Origin: Collybia mongolica | Taxonomy: Eukaryota; Basidiomycota; Agaricomycetes; Agaricales; Clitocybaceae | Direction: 5' to 3' | DNA length: 64,000 nt | Assembly: GCA_013420905.1 (NCBI GenBank) | Contig: JAAXNY010000009.1 | Span: 868,001 to 932,000 of the forward strand | Shown: in pieces, positions 36,869 through 47,333 of the stretch | How the letters are laid out: every line of letters starts with the position of its first letter | How positions within the stretch are numbered: the stretch's first letter is position 1 | Position numbers and translations under genes: made by a program | Notes under the pieces: generated by a model | Told to the model about the DNA's origin: nothing | The model's input: only the letters and a program-made list of their open reading frames with translations | The model's database searches: none

Positions 36869-39800
36869 TACAACCTCTGTAGACACTTTACGTATTTATT
36901 GTCAGAATGTGGGACGCAAGCACAATTGGACAATCAACCTTCTGGAACGTATGAAATCTGTCTCAGATATCTTATTTCTCCAGGAACCACCATGGTCTAC
37001 TGTGAGATACACTGCCTCCCTGACAGAGAAGGACGGGATCCCTGTTAAAGGGCCGCCGATCCACCCGGACTGGATAGCTATGTACCCTAAAGGGTTTGAC
37101 GGGGCCAATGAAAGGCCACGTGTCCTTGCTTATGTCAATTGGGCCATGCGCATGATCAAACCTAAGCTTTGATCTGACATTGTAAATCATTGCAATGTCA
37201 TGGTCATCACTGTAAAAGGGCATCTTGGCCCCATACATCTGATGAACACCTACTCTGATGAGAATGGCTCGGCCATTCGGTACATCGAAGACCACCTGGA
37301 CCACTACCAGATTTGAGTTATATGGGGGGGGGATTTTAATTGCCCTTCATCTCACTGGGACGCGACACTTATACGCAAACACCCCATGGCCTCTAGGCTC
37401 ATGGAGTGTGCTGCAATACTTAACCTGGAGAGAGTGGCCCCGACATCCGGAGGGGTCACCCATTGGCCATATAATGCGGCGCTCCGTGGTTCGATTCTCG
37501 ACCTGGTGTTTGTCCCAATTTTCCGGGGCTACACAGCTGATCTGATGCTAGGAGACAAGGGGGAACCCAATCACCTTCCGTTGTTACTGGATATCCCCCT
37601 TAAGGTCTACTGGCCTGAGGGGAAAATGTCCATCAAAGTCGACTCCGAAGAAGAGGCGGACTTCCTCAGTGAAATCTCCCTTCTCCTGGGTCAGATCCCG
37701 ATCCCTGACGCTATGTCAGCTGATCAAACCCAAGCCGTTGCTAGGGCTATATCCGACGCATTTGGTGTGGCGTGGTCTCATCATGCTAAGGCTAACCGGG
37801 CTTGCGCCCGGTCTAAGTCTTGGTGGGATTCTGACTGTGCTAACGCCAAGACAGTCGCGATGGAGTCCGATCTCCTGGCTGACTGGTCAACCTTCAAGAA
37901 GGCCACGCATAAGGCAAAACGTAAGCATTTCAACAAAAGAATCGACGAGATTGCTCACAACAATCTCCGACCCTGGGACCTTATGGACTGGGTCGGACCA
38001 CGCAAGACACCCCCAGTCGAGGCAATCTCGTACCAAGGAGTGCCCTGCACATCTGTGGATCAACTGTGGAATGCCCTCCACTCCACCTTCAACTCAGCTA
38101 TGGACAGGCCCATTGACCTGACCAAACTGGGTAACAAATGGGAATCCCCAACCATTAGGGTGTGGGTCCTGTACTCTGCAGCTGAGATGTCAGATGCCCT
38201 TATGGGCACCTCAAATAGATCCGCCCCTGGGCCGGATCACATCACATGGCGCCATCTAAAACAGCTTGTCCAGGACAAGCACGCAAGCCGCCTCTTCCTG
38301 TGGCTGGCCAACTCTTGCGTCCAGACAGGCTGCTGGCCTGCCGAATTCAAGGCTTCTACTACAGTAGTTATCCCGAAGCCCGGGAAACCCTCGTATGACA
38401 CCCCCAAGGTGTTCCATCCAATTGTTCTTCTGAACACATTGGGCAAGCTCCTTGAGAAGATGCTCTCCACTAGACTGCAGTTTGAGGCTGCAGAACATGG
38501 AGTCCTCCACCCGAATCAATTTGGAGGAGTTCGTCAGAACTCCACTGAGGATGCTGGGTGCTTCCTCATGCACACCGTCCGTGCTGGATGGTGGGCGGGT
38601 CTTAAAACAAGTGTGGTCGCTTTTGACCTCGCCCAATTCTTCCCCTCTATTAATCATGAGGTCCTTCTATCTGTCCTGGAAAAGCAGGGATTTGCGCCAG
38701 AAGTGGTGCAATTCTTTAAGTCTTATCTAGTTGATCGGAGCACACGTTATGCATGGGATGACGATCTATCCCCAGAATTCCCCTCCAGCGTCGGTGTAGG
38801 CCAGGGCTCTGCCCTGTCCCCCATCCTCTCTGCTCTCTGCCTCTCCCCCTTCCTCAAGGAATTTGAATGAAGGGTCAGAGAGTCCACTCTCATCTCCTAT
38901 GTTGATGACAGCACAATTATTGCGCAGTCCGAGTCATGGGACACAAACCTAGCTAAGCTCAAGAGAGCATACAAGGTCATCTTCAAACTGACCCAGGCCA
39001 TGGGCCTAGTCCTCGAACACAGCAAGTCTGAGGGATTTCACTTCTCTCGGAAACACGGTGACGCTAACCCCGACATCGACTTAGGCTATGCACCCTATAC
39101 AGGTGATACACCGCTCCGCCCTGGCACCATATGGCGCTATCTGGGCTTCTTTTTTGACCGGCCCCTTACCTTCAGGGAACATGTCAAACGCTACACGAAC
39201 AAGGCCCTCACATCGGTGTGGGCCATGCTCACCCTTGGCAACTCAGTTCGTGGGCTTAGGCCCAAACACAAACGAGTGCTGTACCATGCCTGTGTTCTCC
39301 CCATAGCTACATACGGGAGCAGACTATGGCTATACAAAGGAGCCCGCATGGTAGGCCCCCTCGACTCCCTCCGGAAAATGCAGCAGCGTGCGTGCCTCTG
39401 GATTACCAGTGCCTTCAAAACCAGCCCCATGGGGGCAGCGGAAACAATTGCGGGCTTACCTCTGATTCACCTTCATGTTAAGAAGCTGGTGGAACACAGT
39501 CATGTCCGCACCCGAGCGCTACAGGCAACCCATGCCTTTCGCCATCTAGTCGATGGGAAACACAAATTCTCAGTCAAGATCCTCAAAAATCAGATCAATG
39601 GTGATCTGAAGTCCCCTATCATGGAGGCGTGGTCTAACCTCAACCTCTCATCCCAGGACCTGGACCCTGTCCATCCTCTTAACTGCCCTGGCTCTCGGCC
39701 CAAGGATGTTTATCCGAGGCGTATTGTCTATGATATTGTTTCCCCTCCGTCAAAGGCAGATAAGGAACACAAAAAGTTTATGGAAGATCATTCCACATCC

Positions 39801-40700
39801 CTCAAGGGGGCTGTAGACGCAGCCTCCCATTCTCCCAACCACATCTGTATCATTACAGATGTGTTGACTCCCCCACTCCCTCTCCAGTCAGTCTCAGTTT
39901 ACTGGGCATGGCATGAGGGCAATCTATATGAGGACTGGGCTGTGGCCGGTCTCTCCACATCCAATGGTGCTGAACTGCGAGCAATTGCAGAGGGCATTAC
40001 TCAAGCCAGGGAAATCGGACTTGATGATGTACATCAGATACATGTCTTTTCCGATTCTACAAATGCGCTCCGTCTGTCCATGGATGCATCTCACCACTCC
40101 GGACAACACTCGTCCCTTGCCATCTGTCGCATGCTGGTGCCTTGGCTCCAACACAAACCTGGTAACTCTGTCCACTTTCACCACATCACACCCGGTGTGG
40201 AGATAGAGGACCACCAACTGGCACACATCCTCGCCACCTCGACACGTGTCAAGGCGGGGGGGGCGCCAATTATATCTGCTGACTTTGCTAGGAGCGGGGC
40301 AGTCACATGCATGCTTGATGGCTGGAAGTCCCTATTCCAGTCCTCAAAGTACATTGGCAAGAACTTCCTCCCTCTCTATGAGAAGAAGGACACCCCACTC
40401 ACTCCAACCCATGTCAATAGTGGGCCCTGGATGCGTAAGACCAGACATAGTCATGGTCTCACCGCATGCTTAACATGCTGCGTAACTGGACATGCCCCCA
40501 TAGGGACATTCCGATCTCGGTTCTTCCCCGAAGAGCCCACAGCCTGTAGGTGCGGATTCCCTATGGAATCTGTGCCACACGTACTTCGCCACTGCCTGTC
40601 TCACACACGGAAAACACCCCCGAAACAACAGCTGCTGTACAAGTGGCTGGTGGATTTCCTTGAAGTGAACGAGACTGCGTTTGCATTTGATGTTCCTTAG
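36861..40700 (+). pseudogene. LINE ORF2: endonuclease - reverse transcriptase - RNase H, three TGA stops
   Basis: ATG 36861 to TAG 40700, all in one frame except TGA at 37170-37172, 37314-37316 and 38868-38870. Order: AP endonuclease (LRIYCQNVGRKHNW, ILFLQEPPW, WGGDFNCPSSHWD, GSILDLVFV); reverse transcriptase (SAPGPDHITWRHL, VVIPKPGKPSYD, VVAFDLAQFFPSINHEVL, GVGQGSALSPILSALCLSP, SYVDDSTI with the YVDD catalytic pair); RNase H (WHEGNLYEDWAVAGLSTSNG, ELRAIAEGI, HVFSDSTNALR); and a Cys/His tail (CLTCCVTGHAPIG, CRCGF). The LINE copy at 61859-64000 has EFEWRVR where this one has EFE-stop-RVR, so that stop is TGG to TGA. The start overlaps the ORF1 stop, suggesting reinitiation. Confidence 0.93.
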
Positions 40701-41045
40701 TCCAACTCAGGCTGGGGGCGGTACACTGTGTTAGGTGGATTCGTGTTATGAGGTGCACCTTGCGTTTCTTCCGGACCGGGATAATCAGTGGACTTGATCC
40801 ACTTCCTGCTGCGGTGCACCGTGGCGGGGGGCCAACCCCCTGGCGTAGCTTGACCCTTACCGGTCTGCATAAAATGGGTCTTTGACCCGCGACACTCCTG
40901 GTGTGACTTCGGCCACCCTGGGACACCTCAGCTTGATGGTGCTTTGTCTTTCGTCCCCTCCACCCTCTATCCCATAATTACTTTGCGAAGTGAGCGACGC
41001 ATGTATTAGGTACAATCGCTATATAAAATGTTGAAAAAAAAAAAA

Positions 41046-41624
41046 ATATACAAATATGGATCTACATTTTCAAGTTTGTTAATTTTTTCACACTGAGAGT
41101 CTGAGTCCCCACTTTACCAGCTGACTTCTTTTTAAGGAAAATGCCTAGATATATATTGTTACCTTTTATTGGTGGATATTTGTATAGGATCCATAAACAC
41201 CAACTTCTATTGGCATACACCATGGATATGGGTGAAGTTGTAAGGGGATCACTTGTTTGTCCACATCTAGCCATCAGAATCACTATTGCACAGCTTGTAC
41301 ATATACCCTCACTGTTATATCTATTATTCTGACACACACTGCTTTAACCCCTTGACAGATAGTAGTTTAATTTGGCAAGCTCAAATGTGTGGTCATATTA
41401 CATCTTCATGTTGTGTATCCATCAGGCCTTCCATGATGTCAAGCTACTCCCTGTACCCTACAATCTAATTCTAGGACAATGCCTGACAAGTGTTCCAGAA
41501 CCAAATTTATCAATGACAAAAAGTAATATAAAGTTGAATAGATTCTGGATAGCTAGTTCTATTGCAACAACCTGGTTCTAGAAATATAAAGAAAAATTAA
41601 TCAAAAAAAAAACATAAGGACTTG
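41046..41624 (-). repeat. Outer part of copy R beyond the LINE
   Basis: Near-identical inverted match to 24735-25625 of copy L (GTTCTATTGCAACAACCTGG inverted at 24793-24812), with a deletion of some 300 bp relative to it. Confidence 0.8.
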
Positions 41625-41665
41625 TATCTGCCAGTAATGGCCCTCTACCTCAAGTCATTGGGGGT

Positions 41666-44420
41666 GGGTTGAGTCGGTGTTGGGCTTGCTGTAGTTGGCT
41701 GGGTCTTGTAGTAACGCTCCATCTATGGCAACAATGCATATCAGGTAAATAGTATTAGCCAGGGAAGGGACACATACCATGTTTTCAAGTATCTTCCGAG
41801 CCTCATCTTGCCAATCCTTCACAAATGGATTGCCTGCCTTGTGTTTGGCATCTCATTCTGCTGGACTGCCCCATGCAAGCTTGATATAAGTGAGTTTGAA
41901 GTAAGGGTGTAGCACTGTCATACAGTGATTAGGAACTCAGTCAAAAGAGTTCAATGGCAGACACACCGAGAGCAAGGATATATGCAGGCTTTCCATCAAA
42001 CCGTGAATAATACTTGTGTACTTTTGCAAGCCCATTGTTGATTGCTGTACAATAAGTCGAGAAACAGTCATCATTGCGTTTTGCTTCCCAGGTGGTTTGA
42101 AGTTCTTTGATTGCAGGGAGGGCTCACCAGAGGGTTGGGCATTTCTCAGCAGAGAAATACTGCTGGATTCTATTGGAGTCCTTGTAACATTGGGGGAGGA
42201 TCAGCTACTTGTTGAACGTGGACAGAATTCGCATACAGCTAAAATTTCTGAAGCTTTGATTACTCTTTCCCAGTTCCTCTCTGAGAATTTGAAAGCAGAC
42301 CACAGTATATGTTTGACAATTCACCCTTCACATTGAATAGTCATTATGGGACCATAGCGGTGATCTGCACTTGCAACGAAGAGATTGATGGGCTATCACA
42401 CAAATTGGCCATAAGCAATGGGAAATCATAAAAGCCAAAATGTCATACCTGACAAACTTTATGTGATATGGTTAGCATCCGATATGCAGTTCCCCATCTC
42501 ACATTGCTATGGAGAGGGACTTTGAGGGGATGAGTGAGTCCGCACTCAAGTTGAAGTGCTTCAAATGCTTCAATACACTGCTCCAAAGACTGAATCTGGG
42601 GGTGACAAGTTAGAAATTGGGAGGGGAAATGAAAAGTGAGATGTGCCTTGATTGCAAGTGTTTGGATAGCTGTGATGACATCCAGCGAACCATTAAGCAC
42701 GTGGTTGTCAGTCAGGGATGGATCATATTCCCAAATGGCAGTGGTGGTTTCCACCACTGCAATCTTTGTGATGTGATCCATCACGACAATGTTTGATAAG
42801 TTGACAACGTGGCCAAGGCATCTACGACGCAGTCAGTAGCATAATCATACAACAAAATGAATCATATATGGCAACTGGTTCTTGCTTGCAGACCAGCAGG
42901 GAAGGTTTTGTTGTTGGTGAATGTCTTCAACAGTTTTGCACAGTGTCATATTACTTGATGCGTTGTCAAGAGTGGCAGTGAGCAACTGTCACCAGGTTAT
43001 TAGAGATGTGATGCCTGTCAAGTGACAAATGTTCATGTGTCACACCTTTGATTGGTCTGCGTCCATTATCCCAACTCAATCACATACTCCCACAAAGTAA
43101 CACCCAAGGTTTTCCCCACTGTGGTCACCTGATATGGATCAAAATCCAATAACCTCTGAACACATCTCCCATTTACCTTCCTTTACTTGTATCCAGTGTG
43201 CCGTCACCCCAAGGAATGCCACCTTTGTGGTATCAACAGTCCAAGTATCTGCTGTGGTTGAGATTAGCCCAGGGGCTGCCTTGAATATGTTTGGTACGTC
43301 AGCAGTGTTTGATACAATGAATAATGGGAATTACCTTGATGTCTGCTTTCAGCTTGTTTAACCAAGATATGAACTCGTTGTGCAGGTGATTTGCAACATT
43401 GTAAGTTGTTGGAAAATTGAGCGACATTGATTTGGTTCTCATTGCAACCAGACAGTTTCGAAACATTGTTTTGTTTGCAACAGTGAGCGACTGGCAGACA
43501 CAATTTTGTGAGGTAGATTTCGATGTTGTTTCAATGGTATGCCTTACCTGGTCATCAACTGCAACAAACTGAGTAACAGCATGAAGCAGGTTCTCACGAG
43601 TGAACACCTGTGGTCCTGCCATCTTCTTCACCAACAAGTCCAAGGTCCCCTGTTTCGACTTGGTGCCTTTTCGTGCCTCTTCCATCTTATTCCAAATTGG
43701 ACATGGTATTTCCCAATGGTGTTCAGGTATGTTCTCCTCTTTGCATCGCTCCTGATAGAGTTTGAAATGCTGATGGATATGGGTGCAACAGGACGAGTTA
43801 CTCCCCATATGGAACGCCTTTTGCATTCCCTCCTTATCGATGAACACCGAATTTTCTCTATCAGAATCCTGTGAGTTGTCCCGTTTTCTCCTTGATAATG
43901 GAGGGCCTACTTGCATGCCTTGCACCACCATCCCTTCACAAGCCTCCTAGTCCCATCTTTCTGGGAGAAATTCATGGAGACAATGTTGGTGAAGATGAGG
44001 TGGAGGTCTTTTGTCTTTTCCTTCTTGGTGGATACTTCTTCATCAATGGATATTTGATGGTGTGTCTTGAGCCTGTCACCCTTACAGCTTTTTGTTAATC
44101 TTTGTCACAATAAGTTTCCAGGCTTGTACCTCATCTGATGATGACCTGTCATTCCCTGACACATGTTCAGGTTCCACATTGTGAATATCAATCACAACCT
44201 TATCATCATCTGTTGCTGGCTTTGCGCATTTCTTGCGTGGCTTTTGAGGTGGTTCCTTGTTGGAAGATTCTTCACTGTCTGTTGAGCGACTTGAGCCTTT
44301 GTTGTTGACCAGCTTTCACTTGCACATGTGTGGCAATGCTTGACTCTTGCCGTGCTTCTTTTCCATGGTCTTTGAGATTGCCTTAGTTTTCATGGCTTTC
44401 TTTTTTGATTTTGCCATCAT
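41666..44420 (-). pseudogene. hAT transposase, N-terminal and central parts
   Basis: Starts near 44420 (MMAKSKKKAMKTK...), with a basic then Ser/Glu-rich leader. A BED-type zinc-finger-like block follows (NSSCCTHIHQHFKLYQERCK, EENIPEHHWEIPCPIWNKME). KQGTLDLLVKK and NLLHAVTQFVAVDDQ come next, and the central region carries LKVPLHSNVRWGTAYRMLTI, the hAT RW block. MERYYKTQPTTASPTPTQPT lies close to the insertion at 41624. Several frameshifts and stops are present. If about 9.77 kb is removed, PTQPTPND joins LPADNVSILSEFD in frame with the 31345-31879 part. Confidence 0.8.
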
Positions 44421-44857
44421 TGCAATAAGTAATGGCAGGAATTGATGAATTTTCCCCACTAATATTTCAGAGCTGTTTGGTCACATTACTACCATAATGG
44501 TGGCACCATTTTGTTGCCATTTTGTATGATTATCCACTGGACATGAATGAGCAAGAATGTCTGAATATGGTTTACATTCAGTTGAGACTTGGTTGATACT
44601 CAAAAGACCAGTCAAGACCAGTTCAAACCAGTTTCGACACAGTCTTTTTGAAAACCCTCCAACCATCAAACTGTTAACCAGTGATGTCCAAAACTGCCTG
44701 AACTGTAACTGACAGTCTGATCCTTTTTGGTTAAGTCCAGCTCAGTTTCGGTCTTTTTTTTTGGTTTAGTAAACTGGACCTGAAAACACTAATACATACA
44801 AAGCCATTATTGAAACAGTTTTGTTGCCCATCATTAAAAAGTAAGAAAGTGGTAAAA

Positions 44858-45841
44858 CTAGTACTTGGTATATCCTCCTTTGACCCTCAACACTGCAGCA
44901 ATATGTCTAGGCATGCTCTCAATCAATTCTTGACAGACAGACTTATCTATTGCTTCCCACTCCTTTTCCACTTGCTCCCAAAGCTCATGCTGGCTGTGTG
45001 GAGGATTTTCATATTCATTGAGCTTCATTTTGAGGTGATGCCAAAGATGTTCAATAGGATTCACGTCAGGTGACTGTGCAGGCCACTTCATAACATTGAA
45101 ACCATTGTCCTTGAACCAGTTTTGGGCCTTCTTGCTTGTGTGTTTGGGGTCATTGTCCTGCTGGAAGATGATATCAGCAGGGGTTTTCCCATAGTGATGA
45201 AGGGAATCTTGAAGCTCATCCTCCATGATGGATACATAGAGGTCTGCATCCATCTTTCCCTCAATCCTGGTTGCATATCCAACCCCATCCCACCACCCCA
45301 TGCAGCCCCATACCATCGCATTACCACCTCCAAACTTCAGTGTCCCCTCTACAATCCTATCACTCAACTGCTCCCCTACCTCTTTCCAGATCCATTTCCT
45401 TCCATCTGACCCCAGACAGTTAATTTTGGTTTCATCAGACCATATAACCCTTTTCCAGTCCTCCAGAGTCCACTCCTTGTGCCTTTCTGCAAAGTCCAAC
45501 CAATCCCTCCTATGACGGGTTTTGAGAAGAGGCCTTTTTCGTTTTACTGCAGGCCATAAACCATGCTTTTTCAAGTTGCAACAAATAGTTTGGGAGGAAA
45601 TGGATTGGTTGGTGACATCTTGAAGAGCTTTGGTGACTTGGAGTGCATTATCAGCCTTGCCCATGCAAATGATGTGCTTTGCATAGCTAATATTGGCAGA
45701 AGTGAGCTTGGAAGGATGGCCACCAAAGGACTTTGGGAGCTCAGAATGATACTGAGAGCAGATCCTAGAGATAGTAGCAATGGAGAAGCCAGTGATCTTG
45801 CAGTGGGCATGGAATAGGACTCCCTACTTTTTCTTTAGCAT
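44858..45841 (-). pseudogene. Second Tc1/mariner transposase, one premature stop
   Basis: From ATG 45841 (MLKKK) a TAG at codon 6 (45824-45826, plausibly CAG to TAG) interrupts a frame that otherwise runs to the stop at 44858, about 327 codons. HTH region: FHAHCKITGFSIATISRICS, with SFGGHPSKLTSANI. Catalytic triad: WSDETK, QQDNDPKHTS, NPIEHLWHHLK (DD34E). C-terminus KGGYTKY. It is about half identical to the 12322-13341 enzyme, so it belongs to a different subfamily. An ATG further down (45664) would drop the DNA-binding domain. Confidence 0.85.
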
Positions 45842-45915
45842 GAGCAACTTTACATAAGGTGGTGAGTTTGGCTGGTCAGATTAGCATGATAAAGATAAAA
45901 GAAAGTTAAGTAATG

Positions 45916-46793
45916 GGTAAAAGTTGTTGGTCTTTGTGCACTGCCAGACTGCTCATTGTCCTTGTTGACCTCATTGTAATGAAGTCATCTGTAAAATGGG
46001 TCAATGTTAATGTGCTTTGGATTAGATTGGGTTGACAGACATACTGAGACCCCCTCATTGTCCACCTGCACTTTGAGGTCAACAAAGTAGTGTACCATGT
46101 TGAGGACATTGTCAGGCATGGTTTTATCCTGCATACTAATGATGTCCTTTGGTTCCCTGTAGGATCATTATTAGCATTTATTAATATTCTTAATGAAGCC
46201 TTATAGTTTGTATTGGAATTCAAATGACTACTACAAGTATTACTATAGTAATTATAATCTAACATTATACTAATTGTAATCTATCAATGAAGAGTGCTTA
46301 CTATGAGGGGGAGGATGGGAGGCAGCAATGGGCAATGGTGGTGGTATGAGAGCAAGAGGGAAAGCATGTGAAAGCAGCTGCCAATGCATAATATACAGTA
46401 GCTCAGAATGTTCAGCCATCGGACATCTTGGTCAACAAAGCCATGTGATCAAATCTGAGGATGCTGACAAATATTTTTATTCAAATCATATACTATTCAT
46501 TATTAATAGGAGGATGAAAAATGTGCACCCACCAGGTTCGAACAGTCACAGGGAGGATCATTATGTAATACTAATACCTTTGGCATGGATAACCACTGGG
46601 CAAGACTGGCATTCTTAGTGAGGGGACAAGTAGTCCCGAGTCTACAAACATGGTCACATGGTTACAAAGCATGTGACCAGGTCACAATACCATTGCCACA
46701 CCTTTGTTGATCATCTTCAACCCATCAGCAATGCCCACCAAACTGCCAACACCACCCAATGTCAACATGCAAACACCAAAACCAAATGCATGG
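45916..46793. other. No recognisable gene
   Basis: AT-rich sequence between the truncated Tc1 element and the LTR retrotransposon. Open stretches are short and unmatched. The CATGG at 46789-46793 is the target duplication of the LTR element. Confidence 0.5.
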
Positions 46794-47268
46794 TGTTACA
46801 AATTCCCTACTCATGTGCCCTTATCACTTCTTTTTCTTACACACTACTGATTACCAGATACTTATTGACTCTTATCTCTCAAGACCCATATATGCATTCC
46901 TTTTCTCATGCTTATTCATCTTTTGTATTATGCTTACTCATTCTCACTTTAGCTTACTTATTCTCTTTATCTATAACGAATAGCGTAAACCATGCTTATC
47001 AGACCTTTACATATATATAGGGATATTTTAGCTTAGTTAGTTCTTTAGCTTGACCTAGCTGAATACACCTTATTCACCTACTCTGATCTCTTGACGCGAA
47101 CTCAATCCTACTTGCCTTACAAAGGGAGTAGTGTATCTTTGATTCAACAATCTGACTTTAGCCCTATTGAGGGAGTCATTGGACGTTAGACTTACGGAGT
47201 CAACGGTCTATAGTGAACAAACAATAAACCAGATTGATCTAAAGGATAAGGCCTAAACAGCCATAACA
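46794..47268 (+). repeat. 5' LTR
   Basis: 475 bp, TGTTACAAATTCCC to CCATAACA. Contains a TATA box and the inferred transcript start. Confidence 0.93.
47009..47056 (+). promoter_or_regulatory. LTR TATA box and inferred transcript start
   Basis: ACATATATATAG (about 47009-47020) lies some 30-37 bp before AGCTTGACCT (47047-47056). That sequence is complementary to the primer site just after the LTR and so should be the 5' end of the RNA. Confidence 0.6.
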
Positions 47269-47270
47269 AA

Positions 47271-47280
47271 AGGTCAAGCT
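47271..47280 (+). promoter_or_regulatory. Self-complementary primer binding site
   Basis: AGGTCAAGCT, two bases after the LTR, is the exact reverse complement of AGCTTGACCT at 47047-47056. It does not look like a tRNA 3' end. This is the Tf1/sushi self-priming arrangement. Confidence 0.6.
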
Positions 47281-47333
47281 GATCAGAACCGTCGACCTAT
47301 CAAGGTTCAGACGCAACGGCACCACAATACGGA

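Larger units (their letters stand above)
34706..41045 (+). mobile_element. Full-length Tad-like LINE (6.3 kb) with 14-bp target duplication
   Basis: Flanked by ATATACAAATATGG at 34692-34705 and 41046-41059. It ends in a short A tract (about 41033-41045) preceded by a tail related to the other LINE copies. It has two ORFs in the usual order: ORF1 with zinc knuckles, then ORF2 with endonuclease, reverse transcriptase and RNase H. Domain order suggests the fungal Tad clade. It is GC-richer than its surroundings and is full length, with four in-frame TGA stops, so it is recent but inactive. Confidence 0.93.
31882..41624 (-). mobile_element. Copy R of the TA-flanked element, inverted, carrying a LINE
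   Basis: Starts CAAGTCCTTATGTT (31882) and ends AACATAAGGACTTG (41624), with TA at both borders (31880-31881, 41625-41626). It is inverted relative to copy L. It contains a 6.3-kb LINE at 34706-41045, so the element proper is about 3.4 kb. It sits inside the hAT transposase gene. Beyond its right end, 41627-41656 repeats 30 bp of the sequence left of copy L. It has tandem ~228-bp units and no ORF of its own. Confidence 0.75.
31115..44791 (-). mobile_element. hAT element with perfect 8-bp target duplication, itself split
   Basis: Termini TAGTGTTTTCAGGTCCAGTT (31115) and its reverse complement AACTGGACCTGAAAACACTA (ending 44791) are identical over about 20 bp. The flanking octamers ATACATAC at 31107-31114 and 44792-44799 are the 8-bp duplication expected for hAT. 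The transposase runs on the minus strand from about 44420 to 31345 and is split by a 9.7-kb insertion at 31882-41624. Without it the element is about 3.9 kb, a normal hAT size. Confidence 0.9.
30958..45915 (-). mobile_element. Second Tc1/mariner element, split by the hAT insertion
   Basis: The left terminus CAGTAGGCAACAAAACTGTT starts after TA at 30956-30957. The element is interrupted at 31114 by a hAT and resumes at 44800. The inner end of its left repeat is at 44805-44828 (CATTATTGAAACAGTTTTGT), an inverted copy of its own outer end as in the other Tc1 element. The transposase lies at 44858-45841. No right inverted repeat could be found, so the right boundary is approximate and the element is probably truncated. 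Confidence 0.7.
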
